Part shown: one piece after another, positions 37,622 through 49,245 of the stretch
How the letters are laid out: the number at the start of each line of letters is the position of its first letter
Numbering within the stretch: position 1 is the stretch's first letter
DNA from: Tenebrio molitor
Taxonomy: Eukaryota; Arthropoda; Insecta; Coleoptera; Tenebrionidae
NCBI RefSeq assembly: GCF_963966145.1
Contig: NC_091046.1
Span: 12,338,001-12,402,000 of the forward strand
Length of the DNA stretch: 64,000 bases
Direction: 5' to 3'
The notes under the pieces: generated by a model
What the model saw: only the letters and a program-made list of their open reading frames with translations
The model's database searches: none
What the model was told of the DNA's origin: nothing
Made by a program: the position numbers and the translations under genes

Positions 37622-39290
37622 TATATGGATAATTATCAAAGGTCAACTTATAACCATACTGAGTCTACAAATTTTCAACGTTCCAAGTTCTTGTTTCTAA
37701 ACATTCTTATTTTTTACTTGAAGGAAAATGTTTACAAAATTATTTGGAACGAAAGAATGAATGCAGAATAATTCTGGAAATAGTAAACTAGCCGTCTTTA
37801 ACAGATAATAAGACGCAACGTCTAGTCTTGTCATCAAGAGTAAGTACATATAACAATTGAGACGCGAAGGGAATTTACTTAGCACGTAAGTACACGAAGG
37901 CCATATGTTTGGATTACAATTCAAAAAAATAAAGAGCAAAAACTAAAAGCAGCTTATATGAAAAGACTAGTTGTGCAAATGTTATGGGAAGAGGGAAGTT
38001 TATCTTGGGAAAAATTAAAAACCTGTTCAACCACTTCAATCTGGTCTGGAGTTGTTTGTATTTTCTATTAAAATTACGCCATTCGACGTAACGGCCGCAA
38101 AAAATTAATTTTCAGAAAATAAAAATAAACACAGTTGACAGGTGTTACGAAACGTGTTTTCTGCTTCACATGTATTTGCCAAAAGCGAAATCTTACACTA
38201 ATTTCCACAGATTCTTACTCAACAGTTGTATTTTTTGTCTGTCACAGAAATAAATTCCGAAAAACCAAGAGAAATATATTATGGTCTTGCAACATAAATA
38301 AAACATTTTACACCATTTTTGTTACTAAAAAGCCATTATATCCGTTTGAATACCGGTGTGTTAAATCAAAATGACTAGTATACGAGTAATAGTAAAAAAT
38401 GTGGGAAGTAGGACCACCTACCGACCCCCTTTTGACAAAAACATAAAACACCCGAACCGAGCATGTGCCAGACAGAGACACCCACTGTAACACACAATAC
38501 AAAATTACCTTCAACTTGACCCAAGAAGTCCATTTTTGGGAAGAGTAAAACAAACTGCCCACCTACACCATATTATATAAGATGGTAGCTGATGGAGAGT
38601 ACGTAGTACGTATACGTAAGACTGGGTACACACTGCGTACACTGGTTTAGAGCTAGAACTGCAGAGGACAGAACTTGGAAGGAAGACAATGTTACATTAT
38701 GCCTAATATGGTGCAGGCGGCAGTCGGACTGTTTTATGGAGCTCGGTATTCAATACGGCCTTCTATCTCTACGTGTACGCCGAGTTTTTATTGAAGATAT
38801 AAATAAACCGTGATGAACTCGGTTCAAGAAAGGGCAATGCTTGATACCATCGAGGAAATAGCTTGGCGCACACCAGACCTCGAAAAAACGGCGGTGCGCA
38901 AAATTTCTCTCTCAACTGTTGGAAGTCAAGGCTTTACTCTCGCAGAATTACACGCAGGTGGAACAAAGTACCTATCTTTTTTTATTGAAATTACACAAGT
39001 TCCTTATTATTGATTACACCGAACAAAAATGTCGGCGGTGGCGGCGGTTATCAAAAAGTTGACCCTGACATCATACTTCCTATTCATAAAAAGTAATAAA
39101 TATTTCACATTCGGCCACAGACAAAGTTTTCCTTTGACCCGATATAATTTTATACATATAATAAAAAATGACGGAAAAAGCTTTTGGTTTCAAAATAATA
39201 TGTTAATAGTTCAAGAGCCCTAACTTCAAATTAACAAAAATTTAAAATGGGTATGTATATAAAAAATGTAAGATACCATAAGACAAATAA
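37622..39290. other. Intron with a possible transposase scrap
   Basis: Near 38810-38960 the plus strand reads ERAMLDTIEEIAWRTPDLEK then AVRKISLSTVG, loosely resembling the second helix-turn-helix of DUF4817-type mariner proteins. This is too weak to delimit an element. Otherwise nothing recognised. Confidence 0.3.
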
Positions 39291-39572
39291 TGGGTTTTTT
39301 AAAATTTGGTGTCGAAGTTGGAGTTGGTGAGTCGATTGTGAATGAACCACTCGCCTTAAAAACACCGATTTTTCAAATTGCAGATTAAAATAATAAACAA
39401 CGGAAAAAGTGATGTAAGATTTAAACCACTGATGAACCACTCGAAAAGACTGATTTTTGAAACTGCATATTAAAAACACCCAATTTAAACAGCTGATCAG
39501 ACTTGTATCCGGTGGTGCTCTCACAATCGACTTCAACGCCAATTTCGACGCCAAATTTAAAAAAACCACCCG
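39291..39572. mobile_element. Inverted-repeat element with internal direct repeats
   Basis: The ends (GGGTTTTTTAAAATTTGGTG left; ATTTCGACGCCAAATTTAAA right) are inverted repeats of about 50 bases with mismatches. Inside, a block beginning GAACCACTCG and running through GATTTTT is present twice, about 90 bases apart. Confidence 0.6.
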
Positions 39573-39663
39573 TTACAAGTATACTACAGTGTGGAAATTA
39601 GTTATGGAATAAATTCAGTAATTTTAAAACTAATGACATTTGTCAAAAACGCTGAAACAGGTC

Positions 39664-39911
39664 AATTATTATTATTATAAAAAAAAAATGTTGTTACACA
39701 GTCTAGGACTGGTTTACAAATCTACGAGGGGCATGATGACCAACTCAATAGACCGGGACCAATGGCTTAACGTGACTTCCGAATCACGAGATAGAATATA
39801 GCCTTTTTTTTTATTTTTTATTTTTTTTATTCCGCCCTGGGTCGGAATGGAACCCGCGACCCTCGCGTCCCTGAGCCGAAACGGACTCCCTTAGGCTATA
39901 TTCTGCCTATT
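39664..39911 (-). mobile_element. tRNA-derived SINE inserted in the mariner-like element
   Basis: Relative to 10760-11627, about 245 bases are inserted here. On the minus strand the insert has a GC-rich head containing GGGTTCCATTCC, close to the RNA polymerase III B box GGTTCGANTCC, preceded by a GGCTCAGGGA tRNA-like stretch. It ends in a T/A-rich tail (tttttttttataataataat). Short inverted AGGCTATATTC arms occur inside. The head and tail fit a tRNA-type SINE; the parent tRNA is not clear. Confidence 0.55.
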
Positions 39912-40072
39912 AATTTTTGTTTTTCATAATGCTTATTGTAAGTTACTTCACTTGTTCATGACTAAACGATGAATTGAAAAATTTGGTACCTTACATAACA
40001 ATTTTTTTGAGAAAACGACAAATTTTACTTCAAAAATTTAATTTAATTTTTAATGTATGTATTCTCGTGTCA

Positions 40073-40427
40073 AAAATGGATTACTCCCTAGAATTCGAAC
40101 TTTTAGGGAAATAACGTTTTTCATGTTGTGTAACTAAAATTTTCAAAAGTTATTTTGAATGCCTAAGGTTGGTTACTTTGAATTGAGAGATTAAATCCAA
40201 ATAAATATGCCGCCAGTAACCAAAATTGATTGTGAAACGAAAAATCATCTATCACTTAGCGAGAAATTAGTCATTTGCAACTGTTACAATTAATTTGCTG
40301 TCTTACATTTTTGGGATGTCTTTTGTTTGTCACCAGAAACCACATAGCCTCCAACCTAACCAAATTTATGGCAACCTAGTAACGAATATCCCTAAATCCT
40401 AGGGAGTAATCCATTTTTGACACGAGA
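40073..40427. mobile_element. MITE nested in the mariner-like element
   Basis: About 28-base inverted ends: TCTCGTGTCAAAAATGGATT, then actccctag, and their reverse complement. It sits in sequence that is continuous in 10760-11627. The interior is non-coding. Confidence 0.85.
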
Positions 40428-41012
40428 GTACTTAATTTTTTTTCTATGTGGTTATTTAAAATCAAGGGTTTACTTCAATAGACGAAAGAATTTAGAAGAT
40501 TTACTACAGAGAATTCGCGCTGACCTGGAACAAATCAGCCCTGACATTATTGAGCGGGCTGTACAGTGTTTACACTCCTGCGTAAGTGCCAAATAGTTGG
40601 CGGGCGGCAATTTCAACATTTGCCTTACATTTTATTGTTAACCTTAGATGATTGTTTGTTTTTGTTTGAGTTCAATTAAGATTTTTACATTAAAAATTAA
40701 ATTAAATTTTTGAAGTAAAATTCGTCATTTTCTCAAAAAAAAAAACGTTATATAAGGTACCAATTTTTTTCATTGATCATTTAGGTAGTTGGAAGGTCTA
40801 TCAAAAAGAGAAGAAAAAAGTGGGGGTTGTTATTTTAAAAAAATTAGTGATGCTGATGACGTCATAACTCAAAAATGGATGTCATGAACAAGTGAAGCTA
40901 CTTAAAACGAGCATTATGAGAAATAAAAATTGACCTGTTTCATCCTGTTCGACAAATGTCATTAGTTTTGAAATTATTGAATTTATTCTATAAGTAGTTT
41001 CCACACTGTATA

Positions 41013-41439
41013 CAGGGTGGAACAAAAGTATCAAATATTGGCTGTAACTTTTTAATTTGACAATTTATGAAAAAATGTTTAATATAAAAGTTGATTGGTG
41101 TATTATCCTGCATCATCTGATCTTTCTAGTTTGTTCCTATCTTTTTTCGTTTTGCTGCTATGGCAATCAACTTTGGTTTTTTAAATAGTACCCATACATT
41201 TTTTGTGATTTTCAAACAAGCGTATCTTTCTGTATTCATAAATACAGTTTTGCCATTATGGGGAAAAAGAATAAAATTTAAAAAAAAAACAAAGGTGATA
41301 AAATTAACTTACTAAGTAATAAAATGCAATATCAAGAATGTTGACAATTTTTGTTGAAGGTCATGCATGATAATAAACCATTCATAATTTTTCAAATTAA
41401 AAAGTTACAGCGATTATTTGATACTTTTGTTCCACTCGG
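41013..41439. mobile_element. MITE with CAGGGTGGAACAAAAG ends
   Basis: 427 bases, TA-flanked, starting two bases after the TA of the mariner-like element. Left CAGGGTGGAACAAAAGTATC, right TTTGATACTTTTGTTCCACT, inverted over about 50 bases including AAAAAGTTACAG. Non-coding. Confidence 0.8.
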
Positions 41440-41441
41440 TA

Positions 41442-44400
41442 TAACTATGTCGCAGGCATATAGCAGAATTAGGCGTTTTGCAAAACAGCGTCACTTTGAA
41501 TAATAAGTAATAACTTTAAATTATTGAAAATGACTTGCCGTTTTCAGTCATTTTGCAAAATGCCTGATAGCAGTTAGGCTTATTGAAGACACCACAATAT
41601 ACTGTTGTAAATGAGTAGGCATTTTGAATAAATCCCTTTATCATGCGCAGTTTTTCAGAGCAGGTTACATTGATGTTAAAAAAGTCGAATAATGAAAAAA
41701 AAAGGTAAGGAATTATGGACATTTCCATTTGAAAAATTTCACAAAAAAGCAAATTATTTAATTATGTATTGTCAATTATTCCAACTGAATTATTCCTGAT
41801 TTGAAATCATTAAACTATCCATTTATAAAAAAATGTTTTATGCATTAGAGATGAAAATTTTCTTTGCAAATGATTGAAAATGTACAATGATAGCAATACA
41901 AGAAATTTCTTCTTAAAAATTTAAATCCGAGTCCCCTGAAAGCTATTGCAATTTCTTTTAAGATCATAAATTAAAAAACTGAATAGTTTAAAAATAGCTC
42001 CATTTCTTTGTTTTTCATTCACTTGAATTTTCAAAAAAAAGTCGGTAAAATTATTACCTAAGACATGGTTTTGGAAATGTAATCCTTTAATATTCAACTT
42101 CCTGTCACACATGCTTCTCATTAAGAATGCTCATTTACCTCTGACTCCTATTAGTAAGACATTCTCCTCAAGTTGTTTGGTGAGTAATAGCAAAACCACA
42201 GTTGTAAAGATCGTAAATCATTTATAAAAAATAAATATTACCAACACTTGTTTGTTTTACTGCTTACCGCATATTAAGTTTTATAATTTAATTAGACACC
42301 GACAACGTGGAGTTAAATAAATAAGCTGTACTTTCAAAAATATTTCTTTGTCTATTAAATTCTCGCCACATTACTCCAGCAGAGTACACACTTTGTTGCT
42401 GAAACAGCTTTCGTCGAAGGTCTTGTTTGTTAGTCTGCACAAACACCAACATTATGTTTTATTTTTATATCGCCAGAAAAAATGTCCTTTAAAAATTAAA
42501 ATAACGGGTGGAATGATTTACGGTGCTACTTTCGGTTCAGGTTCTGGACACTCTTGATTACAACTAAAAAAAATAGCAGTGAAAAAAATGAGACGACGAA
42601 GTTAAAATATCACTACGTACCTACTAATTTGATAGAATGAAATGATCTAACTATGTATGTATTAATATTTTCCCTGAATCATACTGTATTACATAACAGT
42701 TACACTTCTTTATGTTACGTTTTACTATTTCTCCAATAGTTCAAGTTTTTCATAAAAATCCCACACGAGCAACCTGGCGAACATGTTTACCGATTATTAT
42801 CAATAACACAACTTAATTGTACATCCGTTTGATGATGGTACATTGTCGATCGATTAGAAACTGTAACGTAACGAGACATTCTTCCACATCTTACACATGT
42901 TCGCCATTGACAGGAGAAAAAATGACAGCTCCAGGAATACCTGAAAAACTGAAACATCTCCACATAGCCGGTTGGTTATTATTAGAATCTCGTTCCTCAT
43001 TCTTGTCCCCGCCAGCGTAAATACAGAAGGATTTCTCGATATTATCTTTGCTCAGCTGTTAAACATTCAAATGTACTGTTTACTTTTCAAAGGGTAACCA
43101 AGTTCAAGAGCACAGTTAAGAACAAGTGCCTTCAGAAATCTTTCAAGACGAGGAAGATTTTCTACGACTTTTAAAACTTTCATTAAAGAACTGATTTATT
43201 CTTAGAAACGATTGCTAGAGGTACTCTGTACAAATTTAGACTCAGTTGGCGTTTATTTACCTTGGAGTTTTTCGAATTTGGTCGCACCGATGACACGTGT
43301 TACGTTTCTCTTTGACAATTCTCGTAACAAATATTTACCGATCACTGTTACTCTACACTGGGATAACACTACCGTCGACACTTTCGATGATTTAGTAAAA
43401 CGGCAAAAAGGAATTGCCAAATTAAGCCAAGGTATATTGTTTTAATCGATTTGTTTCACATTATCAAGTCGAATCCGTTCAACCAAGAAGTCCTTTCTTC
43501 ACACCAAGTTCCAGAACAGAAATACAACACCTGAAATGCTTTCTAAAACGGTTCTCACATATCCATGCACCCTATTTTTAATCCGTCTTCGCTTCGACGT
43601 GATGCCACGATGGATACACTAATTTGTTAAAAACGTCTAGACCAGATATAACTTGGGCGTACTTCCACAATGGATTGATTACCCGAACGACATCACATCG
43701 CCGATACATGTTATTAACACAAAGAACAGAGAGGCGGCAAGCTGTTTGATTTTTCTCAGTCCTGTGAGACTCTAATTGCGATTTAAACACAGAGCGTGCA
43801 CTCTAATAAATCATGCTGGGGAAAGGAGTAACATTTCAAAAATTGTTACCGGTGAAAACTTAATTAGTCTGCAAATGGTTCGACGAGACATTACACCTAT
43901 GATTGAACGCAAGCTATTTTTGTTCGTCAAGTTACTAAACGCTGCTTTTACGGACGTGTAAAATTAGGAGCGAGATTAAGAAAATGAATTTCCGACTGTT
44001 GACCTCGGTTTACGTTCACCGTGGAGAAAATGCAAATGGAAATACTTGAGCTCAGATAATCACGAAATCATTAATCCACGCAAACTGTACTCCCAGGACT
44101 GTAATAAACTGTAATTACTTATCGGAAAATCTACACATAATTCAAAATTGTCACTTTGACCATCTCGGTTAAGAAAACAATCTGCACGCTTTTAAGGTAT
44201 GTAACAAGAAAATGTTAATTCGGAGGCGCGCCGGGACTCATCAAAATATTAATTAAGTATGTACATACTTAAACCATAAATTAGAATAAAATTCATATCT
44301 TACTTTTATAAAGATTAAGTTAATTTAATCTTAATTTCAGTTTTCTCCATTTTAAATTTTCTTGTTAACTTCAGTTTGAATGGCATTTGAGAGCTCTCAA

Positions 44401-44874
44401 TAGAACATCCAGTCTCGTTCAAACTTAGCAACTCAACGAAAATAATACCCTTACAAGTTTTGGTATCATTTATTATCCATTTCTGTTTGAAGAAATTATT
44501 CACCATACAGCTACAAAAAAAGAGATATGGGGCGGCCATGGAGAAGAAGATTTCGTTAAACGTGCAGCGTAACTTAATAAACTGTCACCTGTCAATTTAC
44601 GTTGACTTTTAATCGAAAATACAAAATATTTATGATAGAAACCATAGCCATGTTTTCCACAGCTACTCCTTATTTTTTTTTTTATTGATCATGTTGTAAA
44701 GTTATCTTCCCCTTTTTTCAATCAACAAAAAGGTAGGTACTGATATTTATAAATTTAAGATGTAGAATTAAAATTACAACTAATAATCTAAGATGTTTCC
44801 TTGATAGTAAATTAGTAAAATGACTAAAATGTAAGAATTCGAATGTGAAATCTAGATAAACATAGAGGTGTCCT
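41442..44874. other. Intron, no element recognised
   Basis: AT-rich. Frames at 42817-43020, 43212-43445 and 43578-43961 have no splice context or recognisable product. Confidence 0.4.
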
Positions 44875-45152
44875 AAAACTGCCTCCCCGGAGAAAAAAGA
44901 GAGTATTTGGGTAAATGTAATAATCTGAATTTTAAAGAAAAAAAGTCCTATCTCCTATCCTAAACCTGACCAATCAGAGTTGAGCACCATCGAGGTAGGA
45001 TGACCGCAATTTTGCGTTGCCGGGATTTCGAAATCAAAATTCCAAGTAAACTTTTCTGTCTGTCTAGCAACCTGTCCAATTTTTAGTAATACCTGAGGAC
45101 GAGCTTCGGCACATGCCTGTTTTCAATGGGGAGGGAGTTCTGGGACAGGCTG
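44875..45152. mobile_element. MITE, GTCCCAGAACT family, decayed
   Basis: Left GAGGTGTCCTAAAACTGCCT and right GGGAGTTCTGGGACAGGCTG are imperfect inverted repeats ending in CTCCCC/GGGGAG, with TA outside. The ends resemble 34532-34653. Confidence 0.6.
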
Positions 45153-45346
45153 TATACCTATTCCCATTCCCTATGGGTAAGGAGAAATTATATTTTAATA
45201 AAAAGCAAAAGAATTATATTTTTTAATGGTTTTTCCTAATGTTTTGTACTTAAAACATAAGCCCAAATACTACAAAGTTATTCTTTCATTTGGAGTATTT
45301 GCGGTTATTTTTATTGTCATATTTAAAATTAGAAATTGTAGTGGTA

Positions 45347-45715
45347 CTATGGCGGACAAAAAATTTTGGCCGTCATTGTCTGTCAATTCAAAAAAAAAAT
45401 ATGTAATCCCTACTTTATTGTCATCATGATTACCGTCTTGATTATGAACGTTATTTTTTGGGTGGTAAATTTCAAAACTCAAAATTATTTTGTCATTTCT
45501 ACTACACAGAACGTTTACCTCAGGTTAAGTATCTATGTACGATTGCTCTAATTTTGTTCATTCATATCGGATTTTTGGAATATCTCAGCTTCAAACAGTT
45601 TAAATTGATTGTCAAAATGACAAGAATCGGAAATGGGGTTATGATTCCTAAAGGTTTATTTACACTTTACTTGAATGTCAAGAAAGTGACGGCCAAATTT
45701 TTTTGGCCGCCATAG
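45347..45715. mobile_element. MITE, CTATGGCGGACA ends
   Basis: 369 bases, TA-flanked. Left CTATGGCGGACAAAAAATTT, right TTTTTTTGGCCGCCATAG. The subterminal sequence resembles 24459-24801. Open frames across it are incidental. Confidence 0.8.
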
Positions 45716-45771
45716 TACATTGTACCAGCATTTAATTCTAAATGGGTGCTATTTTAGTTTAGTTTAATATA

Positions 45772-47086
45772 CTGCTCGGAAAAAATGCGTTGTTTTAAAT
45801 AAAATTTTACACACATATTCAGGGTACAGTCAGGTCAGGTCAAATGATTAAAGTTTAGAGCAATTCGGCGAACAAAAAGTTAAAAATTGGGCTACCCCGC
45901 TCTCGAATACAGTCCTGCATTCTGCGCATCATGCTGGCAATGGCGTTGTTTATGAACTCCTGTGGAATGTCTGCTACGGCACCCTGAAGTTCTTCCAAAG
46001 TTGTTGGAGGATGTGGTAAATCGTCAAAGAATTTCCCCATCGTACCCGAGACTTTATCAATGGACGATAAATCGGGGGATCGAGGGGGCTATGGCAACAA
46101 TTCAATTTCTTCCTCTTCCAAGAAAGCCAAAGAAGCTCGAGCAATATGTGAGCGTGCGTTGTCTTGCTGGAAAATACCTTCTTCTATGCTTTTAACATAA
46201 GGCACAACAATGGACCCTAACACTTCATTGTGTACCATTGGGTTGTCATAGGGCCTCGAATAAAAAATAAGCGAGATCTGCTGTCGTGAGCAATAGCACC
46301 CCATTCCATTACTCCAACAGTACGGTATACATGACACTCAACAGCAAACGTTAAATTTTTGCGTTCACCTCGTAGTCGCCTCACCCTCTACCGTCCATCA
46401 TGGGCTCCCATACAAAATCGGAGAAAAACACATGTTGCCACTGAAGAGTCCAGTGTTTACGTTCTCTGCCCCATTCCAGACGTAGGTGACTGTGATCTGG
46501 CGTTAATGGGAGCACCAAACGCGGCCGTAGGCAATGGCATATAGTACGCATACGAACGGGCCTACCTTCTGCTGCATACGAGTATCACTGATCCGCAATG
46601 GATCGAGTGGTACGCAGTTTGTCTCTGAGGGCCATAATTCGGAGGAGACGATCCTCTCGTGGTGTGGTTCTTCTGGAAGCCCCAGAGCCTTCAGAACGAC
46701 GTGTACGGTGTTCTTCATCCCATGTCCTCCAAGTTGCCACCACACTTGCTACGCTTCGCTCTATACGTCCCGCAATTTGGCGAAAAGAAAAACCACCTTC
46801 ACGAAGCAAATTGTGTTAACTGAGAAAAATTAGCGTGTCTCCTTCTGCATTTTTGATTGAACTGACGTTATCAAGGTAGGATAAAACGGGCATTTTTTTT
46901 TTCACAGATAACGTTATCAAACCCAATAAAAAGATACTTTGGTTTTCAACAAAATATTGATAACGACCGTGAGTTCTTTGTCCCGATTCCTTCTAACTTT
47001 AACCATTTGTTACTGACTGAATCTGTGTAAAATTTTATTTAAAAAAACGCATGGTTTCTGAGTGTTCGTATTTCACTTGCGAGCAA
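45772..47086 (-). mobile_element. Tc1-like transposon, inactive
   Basis: TA-flanked, 1315 bases. The ends CTGCTCGG... and ...GCGAGCAA share an inner block (TTTAAATAAAATTTTACACA) in inverted orientation but with different spacing, so the terminal repeats have diverged. It encloses a broken transposase on the minus strand and borders the 47091 MITE. Confidence 0.8.
45855..46809 (-). pseudogene. Broken Tc1-like transposase
   Basis: Minus-strand pieces appear in the expected order. First comes a helix-turn-helix region (MLREGGFSFRQIAGRIERSV, then VATWRTWDEEH), then SIADQ-type linker sequence. After frame changes come LEWGRERKHWTLQWQHVFFS near 46480, GVMEWGAIAHDSRSRLFFI in shifted frame near 46300, IFQQDNARSHIARASLAFLE near 46130, then SPDLSSIDKV and GKFFDDLPHPPTTLEELQ. 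The Tc1 family cuts and pastes DNA with a DD34D/E triad. The second aspartate is in QQDN, and 34 residues later the third acidic position is D in SSIDKV. The WPPRSPDL motif has its Trp changed to TAG (near 46095), and there are frameshifts, so it is inactive. Confidence 0.85.
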
Positions 47087-47090
47087 TATA

Positions 47091-47515
47091 CAGAGAGCTT
47101 TTTTTAACTCTGAACATAGCCCATGCTTAGTCCCTATGTTCACTTTTAAAAAAACGCAGATCAATGCATGTATCTAAACAAGTAACCAACGTTACGACAA
47201 TATAGGTACTTGACAATAATAAAAGACAAGTTGTTTGAATTATAATTGTGAAAAAATCAATTAAATTACACATAATGCCAGGCCAATCGGATCATAAAAA
47301 ATGTGCGTCACGTTTTTTCAGTCACTTATCCCGATAGACTAATTCCATTAATCGGAACAATTTTTAACATTATTTCAAAATTTAACAACCACGGATGCGT
47401 CGAGTATAAATTGGTTGCATAGCAAATACTCTCAATGCATCGATCTGCGTTTTTTAAAAAACTGAACATAGGGACTAAGTATGGGCTATGTTCAGAGATA
47501 AAAAAAAGCTCCTTG
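47091..47515. mobile_element. MITE with 75-base inverted ends
   Basis: 425 bases, TA-flanked. Left CAGAGAGCTTTTTTTAACTC, then tgaacatagcccatgctta, and the matching right end, nearly perfect over about 75 bases up to AAAAACGCAGAT. It starts two bases after the TA of the Tc1-like element. Confidence 0.85.
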
Positions 47516-47517
47516 TA

Positions 47518-48280
47518 TGTATTAATATGTATATATTCTAATATTTTTCATAGTTCTGTATTCTAGCTGTACCTCTACTGTGGGTTCAGAATGGTACGGG
47601 ATCTTCCAAAAATTAAAAGTCAATAAAATGTTTAAAATATACTTGAAATAAAAAAGTCAAAAAATGGTAATGTCTTATTATCTCCGTAGACTAAAAAACA
47701 ACTTCTGTTAATGGCTAATTTAGATATGTCACTCGTATGTTATTTGCGTAGGTACAAAAAAGGTTGCAATTTACAAAGATAATGTCTTGTCTCTCCACAA
47801 CGAAAAGACAGTTTTAATTCATATTTTTTACCCAACGTGGAACGTGCTACGTTATAATTTGAATTAAATTTTCTGGGGCAATAAGCAACCCAATACAGGG
47901 TGTATGAACTTTTACGTAAATGCATTACAAACTGATTTAAAATCTGGAATAAATTAGCCTCAAAATGTACATACATATAACCCCCTATGGGTAAAGGCGG
48001 AATTTTTCTGTTGTGATATACTTCGTCCAGCGAGAGATTGGAAAATTTTAAATTGTAGGCTTCTAACCCAACAATAACAATACAGTGATGATTCCGCCAA
48101 AATGTTTGACAGCGTGACTCCCTTTTGATGAGAGAAAATTTTTTGGCGACCCCATACTTAAAAATGTACAGTTTGAAGAAAGAAATGCAATTCTTCATTA
48201 ACTAGAAAATCTATCTATTTCTATAGTTATAGAAATAGATCCAGAGTAGTTGTAATGTAAACTATAAATCCAAGGTATTC
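47518..48280. other. Intron; unassigned frame and possible element end
   Basis: A 152-codon minus-strand frame (47740-48198) is the longest outside the gene exons and the LINE, but resembles nothing I know. It runs across a TACAGGGTGT sequence at 47896 that looks like a lone transposon terminus, which argues for chance. Confidence 0.3.
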
Positions 48281-48377
48281 GGTGATTTAAAATAATTGTG
48301 GATAAAAGTATGGCAACTATGTACGAAAATTTATGTGGCAACTGTGTGGGTACGATATAGCTGATATTTCTTTGACA

Positions 48378-48757
48378 ATTCAACTCGCATTCTCTCGACC
48401 AATCAGATTTACGAAATTGATCAGCATGGACCAATCACGTTTGTTTTAAAAAAATTGCCGCGGAAATTTTCACTAGTGAAAATTGCCACCAAAAATTTCC
48501 AACAAAATGTTTCCACTAGGATATTTTATTTTCTATTTTATTAAATTTTTCAATCTTCGCTCGGTGAATTGTCATGCCGAATACAAACTCGTGGGTATGA
48601 AATTGCCGGAAATTTTCTCCTCAGACCACTCGTATTTGTTTCTTAAGACAATTTTCACTTGTTCGCTTCGCTCACTCGTGAAAATGTCGCCGAAACAAAT
48701 ACTCGTATCTGAGATCGAAAATTTCCGGCAATTTCGTACCCACTCGTTGTATTACTA
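48378..48757. mobile_element. Insertion 1 in the nest, with foldback core
   Basis: Flanked by TTGACA on both sides (48372-48377 and 48758-48763); the uninserted copy has a single TTGGCA. It contains an inverted repeat at 48588-48749 (GTGGGTATGAAATTGCCGGA and its complement) around a loop with TTCGCTTCGCTCAC. Terminal inverted repeats are not obvious. Confidence 0.55.
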
Positions 48758-48823
48758 TTGACAGTTCATAGTCGCGCAATTTTGAAGATTGTCAAATCAA
48801 TGTGCAATGGTATAAAAAAAATC

Positions 48824-49124
48824 GGTAATTGTTCACTTTAACTACTTCTGGAATTTTCACGTTTTTTCTGGTTAGACAGCCTCAGGGCGTCCTCCTAGAT
48901 CGTTTCCCACCATTCAAACCTTGTGCAAATGCCTTTTTTTTTCTCTCTTGTTGTGTTTCAAGGTCGCGTCAAATTCGCGCCAATGTCTTAGTATAACTAA
49001 TGGGTAAGGAAAATTCATTTGCACAAGGTTTGAGTGGTGGAAAACGATGTAGGAGGACGCCCTGAGGCTGTCTAGCCAGAAAAAACGCGAAAATTCCAGA
49101 AATAGTTAAAGTGAACAATGACCA
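48824..49124. mobile_element. Insertion 2 in the nest, hAT-like MITE
   Basis: 301 bases with about 110-base inverted arms (GGTAATTGTTCACTTTAACT left; its complement with few changes right). Flanked by the 8-base duplication AAAAAATC (48816-48823 and 49125-49132), absent from the uninserted copy. An 8-base duplication suggests the hAT superfamily. Confidence 0.75.
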
Positions 49125-49245
49125 AAAAATCAAATGCACGCTTATGAAATGTCATACAAATGTCAACTCTACCCCACCCACACAGTTGCCACATAAATTT
49201 TCGTACATAGTTGCCATACTTATCCACAATCATTGTGAATCACCC

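Larger units (their letters stand above)
39587..41008 (+). mobile_element. Mariner-like element, copy 2, with nested SINE and MITE
   Basis: Ends CAGTGTGGAAATTAGTTATG and TATAAGTAGTTTCCACACTG, TA on both sides. It is in the opposite orientation to 10760-11627 and is enlarged by insertions at 39664-39911 and 40073-40427. The retained transposase scrap at about 40500-40600 (plus strand) reads LQRIRADLEQISPDIIERAV then QCLHSCVSAK followed by a stop. Confidence 0.8.
48281..49244. mobile_element. Outer MITE of a three-element nest
   Basis: Inverted ends of about 75 bases share TATGGCAACTATGTACGAAA, then atttatgtggcaactgtgtg, with GGTGATT at the tips. Comparison with the partial copy at 52585-52774 shows that 48378-48757 and 48824-49124 are later insertions. 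The original element was therefore about 270 bases. Confidence 0.8.

Noticed and set aside
47740..48198. 152-codon minus-strand frame
   Set aside because: No recognisable motif, typical intron composition, and it runs through a TACAGGGTGT transposon-like end. A translated database search would settle it.
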